A program made the translations under genes and the position numbers. The notes under the pieces are model-generated. The model was not told where the DNA came from. It ran no database searches and was given only the letters and a program-made list of their open reading frames with translations. Shown piece by piece: positions 17,448 through 26,771 of a DNA stretch of 64,000 nt. How positions within the stretch are numbered: the stretch's first letter is position 1; each line of letters begins with the position of its first letter. Origin of the DNA: Aureimonas sp. SK2 (GTDB taxonomy: Bacteria; Pseudomonadota; Alphaproteobacteria; Rhizobiales; Rhizobiaceae); contig NZ_JAPZDS010000006.1 of NCBI RefSeq assembly GCF_029813115.1, forward strand, positions 124,001-188,000. The letters are read 5' to 3'.

Positions 17448-18518
17448 CTCGAAATCGATGCGCGGATCGATCCAGGTGTAGGTGAGGTCGGAGATCAGCG
17501 TCGTCAGGAGCCCGATCAGGGAGAAGATGTAGAGCGTGGCGAAGACCACCGGATAGTCCCGCTTGTAGATGCTCTCGAAGGAGAGGAGCCCCAGCCCGTC
17601 CAGCGAGAAGATGGTCTCGATCAGGAGCGAGCCGGCGAAGAAGGCCGAGATGAAGGCGCCCGGAAAGCCCGCGACGATGATCAGCATCGCATTGCGGAAG
17701 ACGTGGCCGTAGAGGACGCGCCGCTCCGTCAGGCCCTTGGCGCGGGCGGTGGTCACGTACTGCTTGCGGATCTCGTCGAGGAAGGAGTTCTTGGTCAGGA
17801 GCGTCGTCGTGGCGAAGGCCGAAAGCGACAGCGCGATGAGCGGCAGCGTCAGGTGCCAGAAATAGTCGACGATCCGCTCGGGCCAGGAGAGTTGCGCCCA
17901 GTTGTCGGAGGTGAGGCCCCGCAGCGGGAACCAGTCGAAGAACGAGCCTCCGGCAAAGAGCACGATCAGGAGAACCGCGAACAGGAAGCCCGGGATGGCA
18001 TAGGCGACGATGATGACCGCGCTGGTCCAGGTATCGAAGCGCGAGCCCTCGTGCAGCGCCTTGCGGATTCCGAGCGGAATCGAGATCGCGTAGGACAGGA
18101 GCGTGATCCAGAGGCCGAGCGAGATCGAGACGGGCAGCTTCTGGATGATGAGATCGACCACGGTGGCGTTGGAGAAGAAGCTCGTGCCGAAGTCGAAGCG
18201 GGCGTAGTTCCAGATCATCTCGCCGAAGCGCTGCCAGGCCGGCTTGTCGAAGCCGAACTGCTCCTCCAGCCGCTTGATGAACTCGGGGTCCAGCCCCTGC
18301 GCGCCGCGATAGCCCGACGTCTCGCCGCTCTGTGCGGCCATGTCGCCACCCCCGCCCCCGAGGCGGTCGGCGGCGCCGCCACCCTGGCCTTGGAGACCGG
18401 CGATGACCTGCTCCACCGGGCCGCCCGGCGCGAACTGGATGACGACGAAGGACACGAGCATGATGCCGAGCAGGGTCGGGATCATCAGGAGAAGGCGTCG
18501 GAGGATGTAGGCTGCCAT
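17433..18518 (-). CDS. yejB: Peptide ABC transporter permease (YejB-like)
   Basis: First membrane subunit of the Yej oligopeptide importer in the inner membrane. The 361-residue protein starts with [19 protein letters not shown], followed by the family APGGPVEQ segment and a Gly-rich loop (about 40-75) that is also variable in E. coli YejB. The transmembrane core has an EAA loop, [20 protein letters not shown]. Length and C-terminal [11 protein letters not shown] match E. coli YejB (about 364). It lies 41 nt after the TAT-type binding-protein gene. Confidence 0.95.
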   Translation of the reverse strand: MAAYILRRLLLMIPTLLGIMLVSFVVIQFAPGGPVEQVIAGLQGQGGGAADRLGGGGGDMAAQSGETSGYRGAQGLDPEFIKRLEEQFGFDKPAWQRFGEMIWNYARFDFGTSFFSNATVVDLIIQKLPVSISLGLWITLLSYAISIPLGIRKALHEGSRFDTWTSAVIIVAYAIPGFLFAVLLIVLFAGGSFFDWFPLRGLTSDNWAQLSWPERIVDYFWHLTLPLIALSLSAFATTTLLTKNSFLDEIRKQYVTTARAKGLTERRVLYGHVFRNAMLIIVAGFPGAFISAFFAGSLLIETIFSLDGLGLLSFESIYKRDYPVVFATLYIFSLIGLLTTLISDLTYTWIDPRIDFERREV

Positions 18519-18559
18519 TCACCGGTCCCGTTGCGTCAAAGCCCGAGGCCTCGGCCGGA

Positions 18560-20440
18560 TCAAGCCCGGCCGGCCGCCTTGGCCTTGGATTCGTCGTACC
18601 ACCAGAGCTGTTCCACCGGGAAGCCGTAATCGGGCTTGGTGGGCGCCATGCCGAACATGTCCCACCAGGCGACATTGTGGCCCTTGGCGTGGATGTTGGG
18701 GATCCAGTCGAGCCGCCAGCGCAGCACCCGGTCGAGGACGCGCATCAGAAGCGTCAACTCGTCGCGGCTCTTCGCCTCGCCGATGCGGGCGAGGAGGGCG
18801 TCCACGGCGGGGCTCGCCATGCCGGGATAGTTGTAGGAACCCTGGCGGTCGCGCGAGTCCGAGCCGAAGAAGAGCGAGAACCCCTCGCGTGTCGGCGTGC
18901 CGTTCAGCCCGAAACGGCAGAGGATCATGTCGAAGTCGAAGCAGCCGAGGCGATCCTGGTACTGCGCGGCGTCCACCACGCGCATGGAAGCATCGACGCC
19001 GAGAAGCTTCATGTTCTCGACCATCTTGCCGTAGACGCGGCCCTGTTCGGGATCGTTCAGCATGTATTCCAGGCGGAAGGGCTGGCCGGCCTCGTTGACG
19101 AGAGCCGAACCCTTGCGCACCCAGCCCGCCGCCGCAAAGAGCTCCGACGCCTGCCGCAGGATCGCGCGGTCGCGGCCCGAGCCGTCCGTCACCGGCTGGG
19201 TCCAGACCTCGCCGAAGGCCTCGGGCGGCAGATCGGCGCGCAGCGGCTCCATCACCGCCAGTTCCTCCGGGCTCGGCGTGCCCGTGGCGACATAGTCCGA
19301 CAGCTCGAAGGGCGACTGCGAATGCTCGCGCAGCCCGAACAGGAGGTTGGCGTTGGTCCACTCGAAGTCGAAGCACAGGTTGATCGCCCGCCGCACGCGC
19401 GCGTCCGCGAATTGTGGCCGGCGCTGGTTCAGCGCCCAGCACTGGAAGTTCGGCCACTTCTCCTCCGGCAGGGTCCCGCGCTTCACGCGCCCGTCCTGCA
19501 CCGCCGGAAAATTGTATTCGCTGGCCCAGGCGCGTGTCGTGAACTCCTCGCGATAGGTCACGTCGCCCTTCTTGAAGGCCTCAAGCGAGGCTTGCCTGTC
19601 GCGGAAGCACTCGACGCGGATCGTCTGGAAATGGCCGAGGCCGCGGGCGAAGGGCATGTCACGACCCCAATAGTCCGCGCGCTTCTCGTATTCGATGAAG
19701 CGCCCGCCGACATAGCGCCCGACGGTCCAGGCCCCCGAGCCCGGAATCACGTCGAAGCCCCCTTGCGTGAAGGGGCGGTCGGCGAAGAAGGCGGCCGGCA
19801 CGATCGGCATCGACAGGGTGGCGAGCGCCGTAGGCACGGTCTGCCGGCCCGAGAAGACGATGCGCACCGTGCGCTCGTCCTCGGCGACGACCTCCACCAC
19901 CTCGACGAGCTGAATGGCCATCGAGGGATGCCCCTCGGTCTTCAGCTTGTCGTAGGAGAAGACGACGTCGGCGGCGGTCACCGGCGCGCCGGTCGAAAAG
20001 CGGGCTTCGGGGCGCAGCTTGAAGGTGAAGCGGTTGCCGTCGGCCGAGACGGAGACGGTCTCGGCCAGCAGGCCGTAGAGCGCATCGGGCTCGTCGAGGG
20101 TCGAGAGCATCAGCCCTTCGTAGAGCATCTCCATGCGCGGCGGCGCATTGCCCTGAAGGATCAGCGTGTTGAACGTGTCGAACGTGTCGGGCGCCTGGTT
20201 GAAGTACCAGGACGGCACGGTGAAGGTGAAGCGCCCGCCCTGCGGCGCGTCGAGGGTCGCATAGTCGAAATACTTATAGTCCGCCGGGTATTTCAGGTCG
20301 CCGAAGGCGGAGATGCCGTGGAGCGGCTTATCCGCCGGATTATCGGCGAAGGACAGGCGGGGCAGGGCGACTGACGCCGCAGCGCCGAGCGCGAGCTTGC
20401 CGAAGTGGCGTCGGCTGATGCGGATGAAGCTTTCGGTCAT
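18560..20440 (-). CDS. Peptide ABC transporter substrate-binding protein, TAT-exported (YejA-like 1)
   Basis: Periplasmic SBP_bac_5 family protein that binds oligopeptides for the Yej importer. The 626-residue product has a twin-arginine signal, SRRHFGK at about residues 9-15, then a hydrophobic stretch ending in a LSFADN cleavage region. Family segments DYKYFDYATLDAPQGG and EGLMLSTLDEPDALYGLLAE mark the YejA type. It is a paralogue of the gene just upstream (7-nt gap) but uses a different export route. The pair may widen the substrate range (inference). Confidence 0.93.
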   Translation of the reverse strand: MTESFIRISRRHFGKLALGAAASVALPRLSFADNPADKPLHGISAFGDLKYPADYKYFDYATLDAPQGGRFTFTVPSWYFNQAPDTFDTFNTLILQGNAPPRMEMLYEGLMLSTLDEPDALYGLLAETVSVSADGNRFTFKLRPEARFSTGAPVTAADVVFSYDKLKTEGHPSMAIQLVEVVEVVAEDERTVRIVFSGRQTVPTALATLSMPIVPAAFFADRPFTQGGFDVIPGSGAWTVGRYVGGRFIEYEKRADYWGRDMPFARGLGHFQTIRVECFRDRQASLEAFKKGDVTYREEFTTRAWASEYNFPAVQDGRVKRGTLPEEKWPNFQCWALNQRRPQFADARVRRAINLCFDFEWTNANLLFGLREHSQSPFELSDYVATGTPSPEELAVMEPLRADLPPEAFGEVWTQPVTDGSGRDRAILRQASELFAAAGWVRKGSALVNEAGQPFRLEYMLNDPEQGRVYGKMVENMKLLGVDASMRVVDAAQYQDRLGCFDFDMILCRFGLNGTPTREGFSLFFGSDSRDRQGSYNYPGMASPAVDALLARIGEAKSRDELTLLMRVLDRVLRWRLDWIPNIHAKGHNVAWWDMFGMAPTKPDYGFPVEQLWWYDESKAKAAGRA

Positions 20441-20447
20441 CGCGCCC

Positions 20448-22421
20448 TCAAGGCTTGGCGGGCGGGATGGCGGGGGCCGCCGCCGGGTCGGGCTCCGCCG
20501 CGGCCGCCTGGTCGGCCGGCGTGTTCACTGGCACCTCGCCCTTCACCCACCAGGAGAACGGGTCGATGCCGGCATAGGCCGGGCGCTTCTCCGGCATGCC
20601 GAACTTGTCCCACCAGGCTAGCCAGATGTTCGGGTTGTGGTACTGCGGCACGATGTAGAAGTTCCACAGGAGCACCCGGTCGAGCGCGTGCGTGGCGGCG
20701 ACGAGGCTCTCGCGGTCCGGCGCGTAGATGATCTTCTCGATGATCGCGTCGACGGCCGGGTTGCGGATGCCCGGCGAGTTGCGGCTGCCGGGCTGGCTTG
20801 CGGCGGCGCTGGACCAGAAGTCTCGCTGCTCGTTGCCGGGCGAGAGCGATTGGAGCATCAGGTCCGTCACGATGTCGTATTCGAAATTGTCCGTCAGAGC
20901 CTGGTACTGCGAGGCGTCGACGATGCGCGTCGAGGTCTCGATGCCGAGCCGCTTCAGCTGGTTGGCATAGGGGTCGATCACGCGGCTGGACGACGGGTCG
21001 GCGGCAAGGAACTCGATGCGGAACGGCTCGCCGCGCGCGTTGACGAGCTGGGTGCCCTGGCGCTTCCAGCCGGCCTGCGTCAGAAGCTCGAAGGCTTCGC
21101 GCAGATAGGTGCGCTCCGCGTTGGGCTGGCTGTAGTCCGGCAGGGTGAAGGGCGTCGTGAAGACCTCGGGCGGGATCTGGTCGCGCAAGGGCTCCAGGAT
21201 CTTCAGTTCGGCCTCGCTCGGCAGGCCGGAGGAGGCGAGTTCGGTGCCCTGGAAATAGCTCGTGGTGCGTGCGTACTGGCCGTAGAAGAGCGAGCGGTTC
21301 ATCTCCTCGAAATTGTAGGCCAGCGTCAGCGCCCGGCGCGTGCGCGGGTCGGCGAACTTGTCGCGCCGTGTGTTGAGCACGAAGCCCTGCATCGGCTCGC
21401 CGCTTTCGGAGGGGATCGCTTCCTTCTTCACGCGCCCATCGCGGAAGGCGGGGAAGTCGTAGCCCTGCGCCCAGCGGCCGGCGCTGTTTTCGGACCGATA
21501 GTCGGAGAAGCCGCCGCGCTTGAAGGCTTCCCAGCCGGCGCTCTGGTCGCGGAAATAGGTGTAGCGGATCTCGTCGTAATTGTAGCGGCCGACGCGGGGG
21601 CCTTTGTTCGCCGCCCAGTAGTCCGGCACGCGCTCCCAGGTGACGGTGGAGCCGGGCTGATAGGCCTTCACGCGGTAGGGGCCGGATCCGACGGGGATCT
21701 CCAGCGTCGGGTTGTCGATGTCGCGCTTTCGTCCTTGCGCGTCCGTGCCTTCCCAGAAGTGCTTGGGCAGGACCACGAGGTCGCCCATGATGTTGGGCAG
21801 CTCGCGATTTCCAGTCTGGTTGAAACGGAAGGTGACCTCGCGTTCGCCGGTGGCCTCCGCGCTCGTCACGTTGTGGTAGTAGTTGGCGTAGAGCGGCGAC
21901 AGGCGCGTCACCGTTTGGAAGGTCCAGATCACGTCCTCGGCCGTGATGGGCTGGCCGTCGTGGAATTTGGCGTCCGGATCGAGCCGGAACGTGACGGACG
22001 AGAAGTCGGCGGGATAGCGCATCGCTTCGGCGATCAGGCCATGACTGACCCCCGGCTCGTCGGGCGCCTGGTCCATCAGCGTGTCGTAGGCGATGCCGCC
22101 GCCGAACGCGAGGAAGCCGGCCGCCGGCGTGCCGCGCACGGGGAACGGGTTGAAGCTGTCGAACGTGCCGGCCGCCTGGAGGTTGAGGCGACCGCCCTTG
22201 GGCGCGTCTGGATTCACGTAGTCGTAGTGCCGGAAGTCGTTGCCGTATTTCGACGGGCGGATCAGCGACGACCATGTGCGCCATTCGCCCGCTTCCTGCG
22301 CCGGAGCGCTGGCAGTGGCCGGCGCCGGCGTGCCCTGCGCGAAGGCGGGGGCGCCGGCGAGGGCGAGGAGAGCGGTCAGGGCGGACAGGGCGCGCGAGAC
22401 TGGCGGCAAATCGATCTCCAT
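20448..22421 (-). CDS. Peptide ABC transporter substrate-binding protein, Sec-exported (YejA-like 2)
   Basis: Second SBP_bac_5 protein of the Yej importer, 657 residues. A Sec signal peptide (about 1-28, ending GAPAFAQG) precedes an Ala/Pro linker and the mature domain. The mature domain contains DFRHYDYVNPDAPKGGRLN and ITAEDVIWTFQTV, aligned in position with the paralogue downstream. It is the first gene of the minus-strand run that continues to 11,803. No strong SD precedes the ATG, so the start could be slightly different. The about 200 nt upstream hold the cytochrome terminator and presumably the operon promoter. Confidence 0.92.
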   Translation of the reverse strand: MEIDLPPVSRALSALTALLALAGAPAFAQGTPAPATASAPAQEAGEWRTWSSLIRPSKYGNDFRHYDYVNPDAPKGGRLNLQAAGTFDSFNPFPVRGTPAAGFLAFGGGIAYDTLMDQAPDEPGVSHGLIAEAMRYPADFSSVTFRLDPDAKFHDGQPITAEDVIWTFQTVTRLSPLYANYYHNVTSAEATGEREVTFRFNQTGNRELPNIMGDLVVLPKHFWEGTDAQGRKRDIDNPTLEIPVGSGPYRVKAYQPGSTVTWERVPDYWAANKGPRVGRYNYDEIRYTYFRDQSAGWEAFKRGGFSDYRSENSAGRWAQGYDFPAFRDGRVKKEAIPSESGEPMQGFVLNTRRDKFADPRTRRALTLAYNFEEMNRSLFYGQYARTTSYFQGTELASSGLPSEAELKILEPLRDQIPPEVFTTPFTLPDYSQPNAERTYLREAFELLTQAGWKRQGTQLVNARGEPFRIEFLAADPSSSRVIDPYANQLKRLGIETSTRIVDASQYQALTDNFEYDIVTDLMLQSLSPGNEQRDFWSSAAASQPGSRNSPGIRNPAVDAIIEKIIYAPDRESLVAATHALDRVLLWNFYIVPQYHNPNIWLAWWDKFGMPEKRPAYAGIDPFSWWVKGEVPVNTPADQAAAAEPDPAAAPAIPPAKP

Positions 22422-22567
22422 CTGGCAGGACGGTGGGGCGAGCCCGATGCCGAACCCCGCCCGAGCTTTGTGGCCTTCCTCGGGCGAAGGGCCGAAGTGA
22501 CGAAAGTGTAAGATTCGACGGGCCGGTGTCCACCCGCGAGGAAGCGGGAACGATAGCGTGAAACGAA

Positions 22568-22595
22568 GAAAGCCGGACCTCCCGGCCCGGCTTTC
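22568..22595 (-). terminator. Terminator of the cytochrome c gene
   Basis: GAAAGCCGG (22568-22576) pairs with CCGGCTTTC (22587-22595), a 9-bp stem with a 10-nt loop, 28 nt after the cytochrome stop. On the minus strand it is followed by the T-rich TTCGTTT. It separates the cytochrome gene from the peptide importer operon, which starts 147 nt further on in the same direction. Confidence 0.65.
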
Positions 22596-22623
22596 CCGAT
22601 GTCTCGCGATCGCGGAGGCGACC

Positions 22624-23670
22624 TTACTGGGCCGGCGCGGCCGGAGCCGGGACCGCGGGCGCCGCCGGGGCGGGAGCCGCAGGTGCTGCCGGAGCGGGTT
22701 CCGCCGGAGCCGGAGCGGCGGGTGCCGCCGGCGGAGTCGCTTCCGGCGTGGCGGGGGCCGGGGTCTGCTGTGGAGCCTGAGTGCCGGGCTGCGAGGGGGC
22801 CGCCTGGCCCGGCTCGGTCGGCGGCACCGGAGCGCCGGCCGGCGCGCTGGTGGCGTTGTCGCCCGTGGCCGGAACGGTGCCCGAGGGCGGCGCGGTCGGA
22901 GCGGCGCCCGTGGTCTGGTCCGTCGTGCCCGCGCCCTGAGGCTGGCTCACGGCGTCGCCCGGCAGGGCGTTGGAATTCGTGGTGGCGCTCGGCGCCGTCA
23001 CGGCCGGAGCCGCCGCATCGCCAGCCGGTGCGGCCGCGCCTTCGGCCGGAGCCGCAGCGCCTTCGGCCGGAGCCGCACCCTCTGCCGCCGCTTCGCCGCC
23101 GGCCGGCGCGCCGGCATCGGGAGCCGGCAGCGGGGGCGGGTTGTCCGAGAGCGTGCCGAGATAGGCGAGAAGATCGGCACGCTCCTGGTCGCGCGCGATG
23201 CCGGCGAAGCCCATGGCCGTGCCCTGGATGTACTGCTTGGGGCCGTGCAGGAAGTGGTTCAGGTGATCCCAGTCCCAGACCACGGTCTTTCCTTCAGAGA
23301 ATTCGGTCATGGCGGCCGAATAGCTGAAGCCCTCGTGCGAGGCGATCGGGCGGTTCACGATGTCCCAGAGATCGGGGCCGACCTTGTTGGGGCCGCCCTT
23401 CTCGCCCGAATGGCAGGCTTGGCAGCGCTTGAAGATGTTGGCACCCGCCTCGGCATTGGCGGTCTGCATGAGCTGGCCGACCGGGGTCACCTCGTTGGCG
23501 GCGGGCGCGGCGCCCCCGCCGGCCGGCGCGTCGGGCACGGCGATCGCGAAGCCCGGGGTCTCCGGCACCTCGGAATGGAAAATGCCTTCGGCCAGTAGGC
23601 TGCCGCCGAACAGAACGAACACGACGCCGAGCAGGGCGCCGAAGATCTTGTTGGCCTCGAACGAATTCAT
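22624..23670 (-). CDS. Membrane-anchored cytochrome c (CycM/c552-type) with long Ala/Pro tail
   Basis: Electron carrier expected to link the bc1 complex to a terminal oxidase. The 348-residue protein has an uncleaved N-terminal anchor (about 9-30). A class I cytochrome c domain follows, with CQACH at 83-87 and the probable axial Met153 in [11 protein letters not shown]-terminal tail of about 170 residues made mainly of Ala, Pro, Gly and Thr then follows. Alphaproteobacterial CycM proteins normally end soon after the heme domain (around 180-190 residues), so the tail is the odd feature. It is divergent from the kdsB-pheA frame. Confidence 0.93.
   Translation of the reverse strand: MNSFEANKIFGALLGVVFVLFGGSLLAEGIFHSEVPETPGFAIAVPDAPAGGGAAPAANEVTPVGQLMQTANAEAGANIFKRCQACHSGEKGGPNKVGPDLWDIVNRPIASHEGFSYSAAMTEFSEGKTVVWDWDHLNHFLHGPKQYIQGTAMGFAGIARDQERADLLAYLGTLSDNPPPLPAPDAGAPAGGEAAAEGAAPAEGAAAPAEGAAAPAGDAAAPAVTAPSATTNSNALPGDAVSQPQGAGTTDQTTGAAPTAPPSGTVPATGDNATSAPAGAPVPPTEPGQAAPSQPGTQAPQQTPAPATPEATPPAAPAAPAPAEPAPAAPAAPAPAAPAVPAPAAPAQ
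23036..23077. repeat. Tandem 21-bp repeat in the cytochrome tail
   Basis: Two adjacent perfect copies of a 21-bp unit beginning GCGCCTTCGGCCGGAGCCGC lie at 23036-23056 and 23057-23077. On the coding strand they encode a repeated Ala-Ala-Pro-Ala-Glu-Gly-Ala pattern. This suggests the tail grew by slippage. Confidence 0.8.
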
Positions 23671-23801
23671 GATAAAGGGCGGCTCCCTCTGCAGCCGGCA
23701 TCAGGGGCCGACGACACGCGCTTTCGACGTTGCTTGGACGGAATCGCGGCCCGCCGGCACCGGCGGCCCCTGCTCTGCCCGTCAATTGGAAGCGTTCTGA
23801 C

Positions 23802-23815
23802 ATTCCGATCGGAAT
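23802..23815. promoter_or_regulatory. 14-bp perfect palindrome between cytochrome c and kdsB-pheA
   Basis: ATTCCGATCGGAAT is its own reverse complement and lies in the 210-bp divergent intergenic region, 66 nt before the kdsB start. A perfect palindrome of this kind fits a dimeric regulator site, but no regulator can be named. Confidence 0.35.
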
Positions 23816-23880
23816 CGATCAAGCGCCGTCCTGTCACAGCTTCGCCTAAATTTCCTGCGGCCGAACCAGAGCTACCATCC

Positions 23881-25479
23881 ATGTCTACCCTGATCCTCAT
23901 TCCGTCCCGGCTCGCCGCCACCCGTCTTCCCTCCAAGCCGCTGGCCGATATCGGCGGGCGTCCGATGATCGTGCGCGTGGCCGAGAGGGCGCGCGATGCG
24001 CAGATCGGCCGTGTGGTCGTCGCGACCGACGACACCTCGATCCACGACGTGGTGACCGCTGCGGGCTTCGAGGCGGTGATAACGGGCAAACACCACCAGT
24101 CCGGCTCCGACCGTATCTTCGAGGCGCTGCAGAGCCTCGATCCGGCGGGCGAGGTGGAGACGGTCATCAATCTGCAGGGCGACCTGCCGACCATCGAGCC
24201 GGAAACGATCCGCGCCGTCCTGCGCCCCTTCGCCGACCCCGCCTGCGACATCGCCACCGTGGCGGTGGAGATCGCCAACCAGCAAGACCGGGACGATCCG
24301 AGCGTCGTCAAGGTGATCGGCACGCCGATCGCCGAGAACCGGCTGAACGCGCTCTACTTCACCCGTGCCACGGCGCCGACGGGGGAGGGGCCGCTCTATC
24401 ACCATGTCGGCATCTACGCCTATCGCCGCGCCGCCCTGGCGCGCTTCGTGGAGCTGTCGCCTTCGCCGCTGGAGACGCGCGAGAAGCTGGAGCAGCTCCG
24501 CGCGCTGGAGGGGGGCCTGCGCATCGACGCCGAGATCGTGGACGCCGTACCGCTCGGCGTCGACATGCCCCACCAGCTGGAAGAAGCGCGCCGCTTCTAC
24601 GAGCCCGCCACGCGCTCGGGCCGGATTTCCTTCCAGGGTGAGCCCGGCGCCAATTCCGACACCGCCTGCCGGACCATGTATCCCGATCTGGAGCCGTTGC
24701 CCTGCCCGACCTTCGAGGACGCGCTGGCGGCGGTGACGCGCGGCGAGGCGGACCTCGCCATGATCCCGATCGAGAACACGATCGCCGGGCGCGTCGCCGA
24801 CATCCACCATCTCCTGCCGGTCTCGGGCCTCCAGATCGTGGGCGAGTTCTTCCTGCCAATCCGCTTCCAGCTCATGGCCAAGCCCGGCACCGGCCTTTCC
24901 GACATCCGCGAGGTGCACAGCCACATCCATGCCCTCGGCCAGTGCCGCGGCATCCTGCGCCGCAACGGATGGAAGCCGGTCATCTCCGGCGACACGGCGG
25001 GCGCCGCCCGGATCATCTCGCAGATGCCGGACCGCCACGTCGCGGCCCTCGCGCCCCGCCTCGCCGCCGAACTCTACGGGCTCGACATCCTGGCCGAGAA
25101 CGTCGAGGACGCCGAGCACAACACGACCCGCTTCGTGGTGCTGTCGCGCCCCGGCCGGGCGCAGGAGCTCTGGACGCCGCGCTCCGAAGAGCTGGTGGTG
25201 ACGACCTTCGTCTTCGAGGTGCGCAATCTGCCGGCGGCGCTCTATAAGGCGCTCGGAGGCTTCGCCACCAACGGCATCAACATGACCAAGCTCGAAAGCT
25301 ACCAGCTCGAGGGCAAGTTCGTGGCGACGCAGTTCTTCGCCGACATCGAGGGACACCCCAACGATCCCGGCGTGGCGCGGGCGCTGGACGAGCTCCGCTT
25401 CTTCTCCAAGCGCGTCTCGATCATGGGCGTCTACCCGGCTTCGCCCGATCGTCCAGCCCACCCGAACGCCCCGGACTGA
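23881..25479 (+). CDS. kdsB-pheA: KdsB-PheA fusion: CMP-KDO synthetase + prephenate dehydratase
   Basis: One frame of 532 residues joins two complete enzymes. Residues 1 to about 244 are KdsB, which activates KDO with CTP for lipopolysaccharide: [30 protein letters not shown] and [11 protein letters not shown] are visible. Residues 248-532 are PheA, which converts prephenate to phenylpyruvate. It begins [13 protein letters not shown], the usual PheA N-terminus, with [11 protein letters not shown], the TRF motif at 416-418 and a C-terminal ACT domain (about 440-520, KLESYQ near 470). Only about 10 residues ([10 protein letters not shown] region) link them, with no stop codon between. An in-frame ATG at 24565 could give a separate PheA but lacks an SD. 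The two genes are separate neighbours in many rhizobia (my recollection). Confidence 0.93.
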   Translation: MSTLILIPSRLAATRLPSKPLADIGGRPMIVRVAERARDAQIGRVVVATDDTSIHDVVTAAGFEAVITGKHHQSGSDRIFEALQSLDPAGEVETVINLQGDLPTIEPETIRAVLRPFADPACDIATVAVEIANQQDRDDPSVVKVIGTPIAENRLNALYFTRATAPTGEGPLYHHVGIYAYRRAALARFVELSPSPLETREKLEQLRALEGGLRIDAEIVDAVPLGVDMPHQLEEARRFYEPATRSGRISFQGEPGANSDTACRTMYPDLEPLPCPTFEDALAAVTRGEADLAMIPIENTIAGRVADIHHLLPVSGLQIVGEFFLPIRFQLMAKPGTGLSDIREVHSHIHALGQCRGILRRNGWKPVISGDTAGAARIISQMPDRHVAALAPRLAAELYGLDILAENVEDAEHNTTRFVVLSRPGRAQELWTPRSEELVVTTFVFEVRNLPAALYKALGGFATNGINMTKLESYQLEGKFVATQFFADIEGHPNDPGVARALDELRFFSKRVSIMGVYPASPDRPAHPNAPD

Positions 25480-25506
25480 GGGGACGGCCGGTTTCTCGAC
25501 ACCAAC

Positions 25507-25536
25507 AAAAAAGCCCCGCGCGAGCGGGGCTTTTTT
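25507..25536 (+). terminator. Strong intrinsic terminator after kdsB-pheA
   Basis: AAAAAAGCCCCGC (25507-25519), loop GCGA, GCGGGGCTTTTTT (25524-25536): a perfect 13-bp stem ending in T6, 27 nt after the stop. Its A6/T6 symmetry means it can also stop minus-strand transcription from the DUF1127 gene. Confidence 0.92.
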
Positions 25537-25559
25537 CGTTCGGGCGGTGAAGCGGCGGC

Positions 25560-25706
25560 TTAGCGGCCGACGCGCACCATGCGGTCGATGTCGCCGCGCA
25601 TCACGCCGATGTCGCTCAGCATGCGGTCATCCATGCTGTTGAGTTCGATGACGGTGCGGCGGTGCGAGCGGTAGGACTGAAGGCGCTTGGCGATGGAGTT
25701 CAGCAT
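25560..25706 (-). CDS. DUF1127 small protein
   Basis: A 48-residue, Arg-rich protein read on the minus strand. It starts MLNSIAKRLQSYRSHRRTV and contains the family core LNSMDDRMLSDIGVMRGDI, ending in RMVRVGR. GAGG lies about 8 nt upstream of the ATG. DUF1127 proteins are 40-60 residues long and common in alphaproteobacteria. Some related proteins affect RNA turnover, phosphate or stress responses, but the role here is unknown. It shares the bidirectional terminator with the kdsB-pheA gene. Confidence 0.88.
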   Translation of the reverse strand: MLNSIAKRLQSYRSHRRTVIELNSMDDRMLSDIGVMRGDIDRMVRVGR

Positions 25707-25853
25707 GGAAGCCTCGGATGGATCAGAATTCGTTGACCCCGATATACGCTTCCCGGATGCCTAAAAGGAGAGCAGCTTTAGCACGTCTGTTGTGCATCGC
25801 GCGCATAACTCAGCCATTTCGGCGTTCACCTCATCTTAATGCCTTTTTGATGC

Positions 25854-26771
25854 TCACTCCCTGCCTCCTGCGAAGGCGGCCAGAAGGTGGTGCGCTATGG
25901 CAAAGCGCGCCGGTGCCGTCAGGCCGTCCGGATGGCGGTTTTCCAGAAGGGCCTGCACCTCCGTCCGGTCGAACCAGCGGCAGGCTTCCAGCTCGGCAGC
26001 GTCGAAGGTGATCGGCGCGTGTCTCGCCCGAGCGATGCAGCCGATCATCAGCGAGCCCGGAAACGGCCAGGGCTGGGAGGAGTGATAGCGCACCTCATCC
26101 ACCACGAGCCCGGCCTCTTCCAGCGTTTCCCGGCGCACGGCGTCTTCCAGGGTCTCGCCGGCCTCGACGAATCCGGCGAGGCACGACCACATGCCGACGG
26201 CGAAATGGGGCTGGCGGCCGAGCACGCAACGCCCTTCGCCGTCGTGTACCAGCATGATCGACACCGGATCGGTGCGGGGAAACACGAGGTGCCCGCAGGC
26301 TGTGCAGCGGCGGCGGAAGCCGGCGGCTTCGGACAGGGTTGGCGCGCCGCAGCGTCCGCAGAACCGGGCGCCGGCGTGCCAGTTGAGGAGATGAGCGGCT
26401 TGCGCGAGTTCGCCTTCGAGGTCGGGTGCCAGGATCTCGCGCATCCCGAGCGTGCGCAGATCCCACGGGACGATGCCTTCGGGCGGCTCGGGCAGATCGA
26501 TCGCCGCGGCGAGCCGAGGCGCCCCCGCCGCGTCATGGCCGAGCAGCAGTTCGATCGGTGCGCCCGCAAGGAGTGCTGAGGCTTCCGTCACCGTGAAGCT
26601 CGGATCGGGCGCATCCCCGCCCCGGCAGAGCCAGGGACCGCCGGCCGATAGGTAGACCCGCGCCTTCGGATGGCTGAGCGCCTCCGCCAGCGAGGCGTCG
26701 GTGCGCAACTCGCCGTCGCGCCGCAGCGTGTTGGCGGAAAAGCCGAGGCGGATGGGGGCGGCGGAATTCAT
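25854..26771 (-). CDS. nudC: NAD(+)/NADH pyrophosphatase NudC
   Basis: Nudix hydrolase that splits NADH to NMNH and AMP and can remove NAD caps from RNA. The 305-residue protein has an N-terminal domain, a zinc ribbon with four Cys (CGRCGAP and CTACG, about 138-160), a Nudix box (GFVEAGETLEDAVRRETLEEAG, shown here as GFVEAGE and RRETLEEAG) and the NudC signature SQPWPFP. Its ATG overlaps the HIT gene stop by 4 nt, so the two are coupled. Confidence 0.95.
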   Translation of the reverse strand: MNSAAPIRLGFSANTLRRDGELRTDASLAEALSHPKARVYLSAGGPWLCRGGDAPDPSFTVTEASALLAGAPIELLLGHDAAGAPRLAAAIDLPEPPEGIVPWDLRTLGMREILAPDLEGELAQAAHLLNWHAGARFCGRCGAPTLSEAAGFRRRCTACGHLVFPRTDPVSIMLVHDGEGRCVLGRQPHFAVGMWSCLAGFVEAGETLEDAVRRETLEEAGLVVDEVRYHSSQPWPFPGSLMIGCIARARHAPITFDAAELEACRWFDRTEVQALLENRHPDGLTAPARFAIAHHLLAAFAGGRE

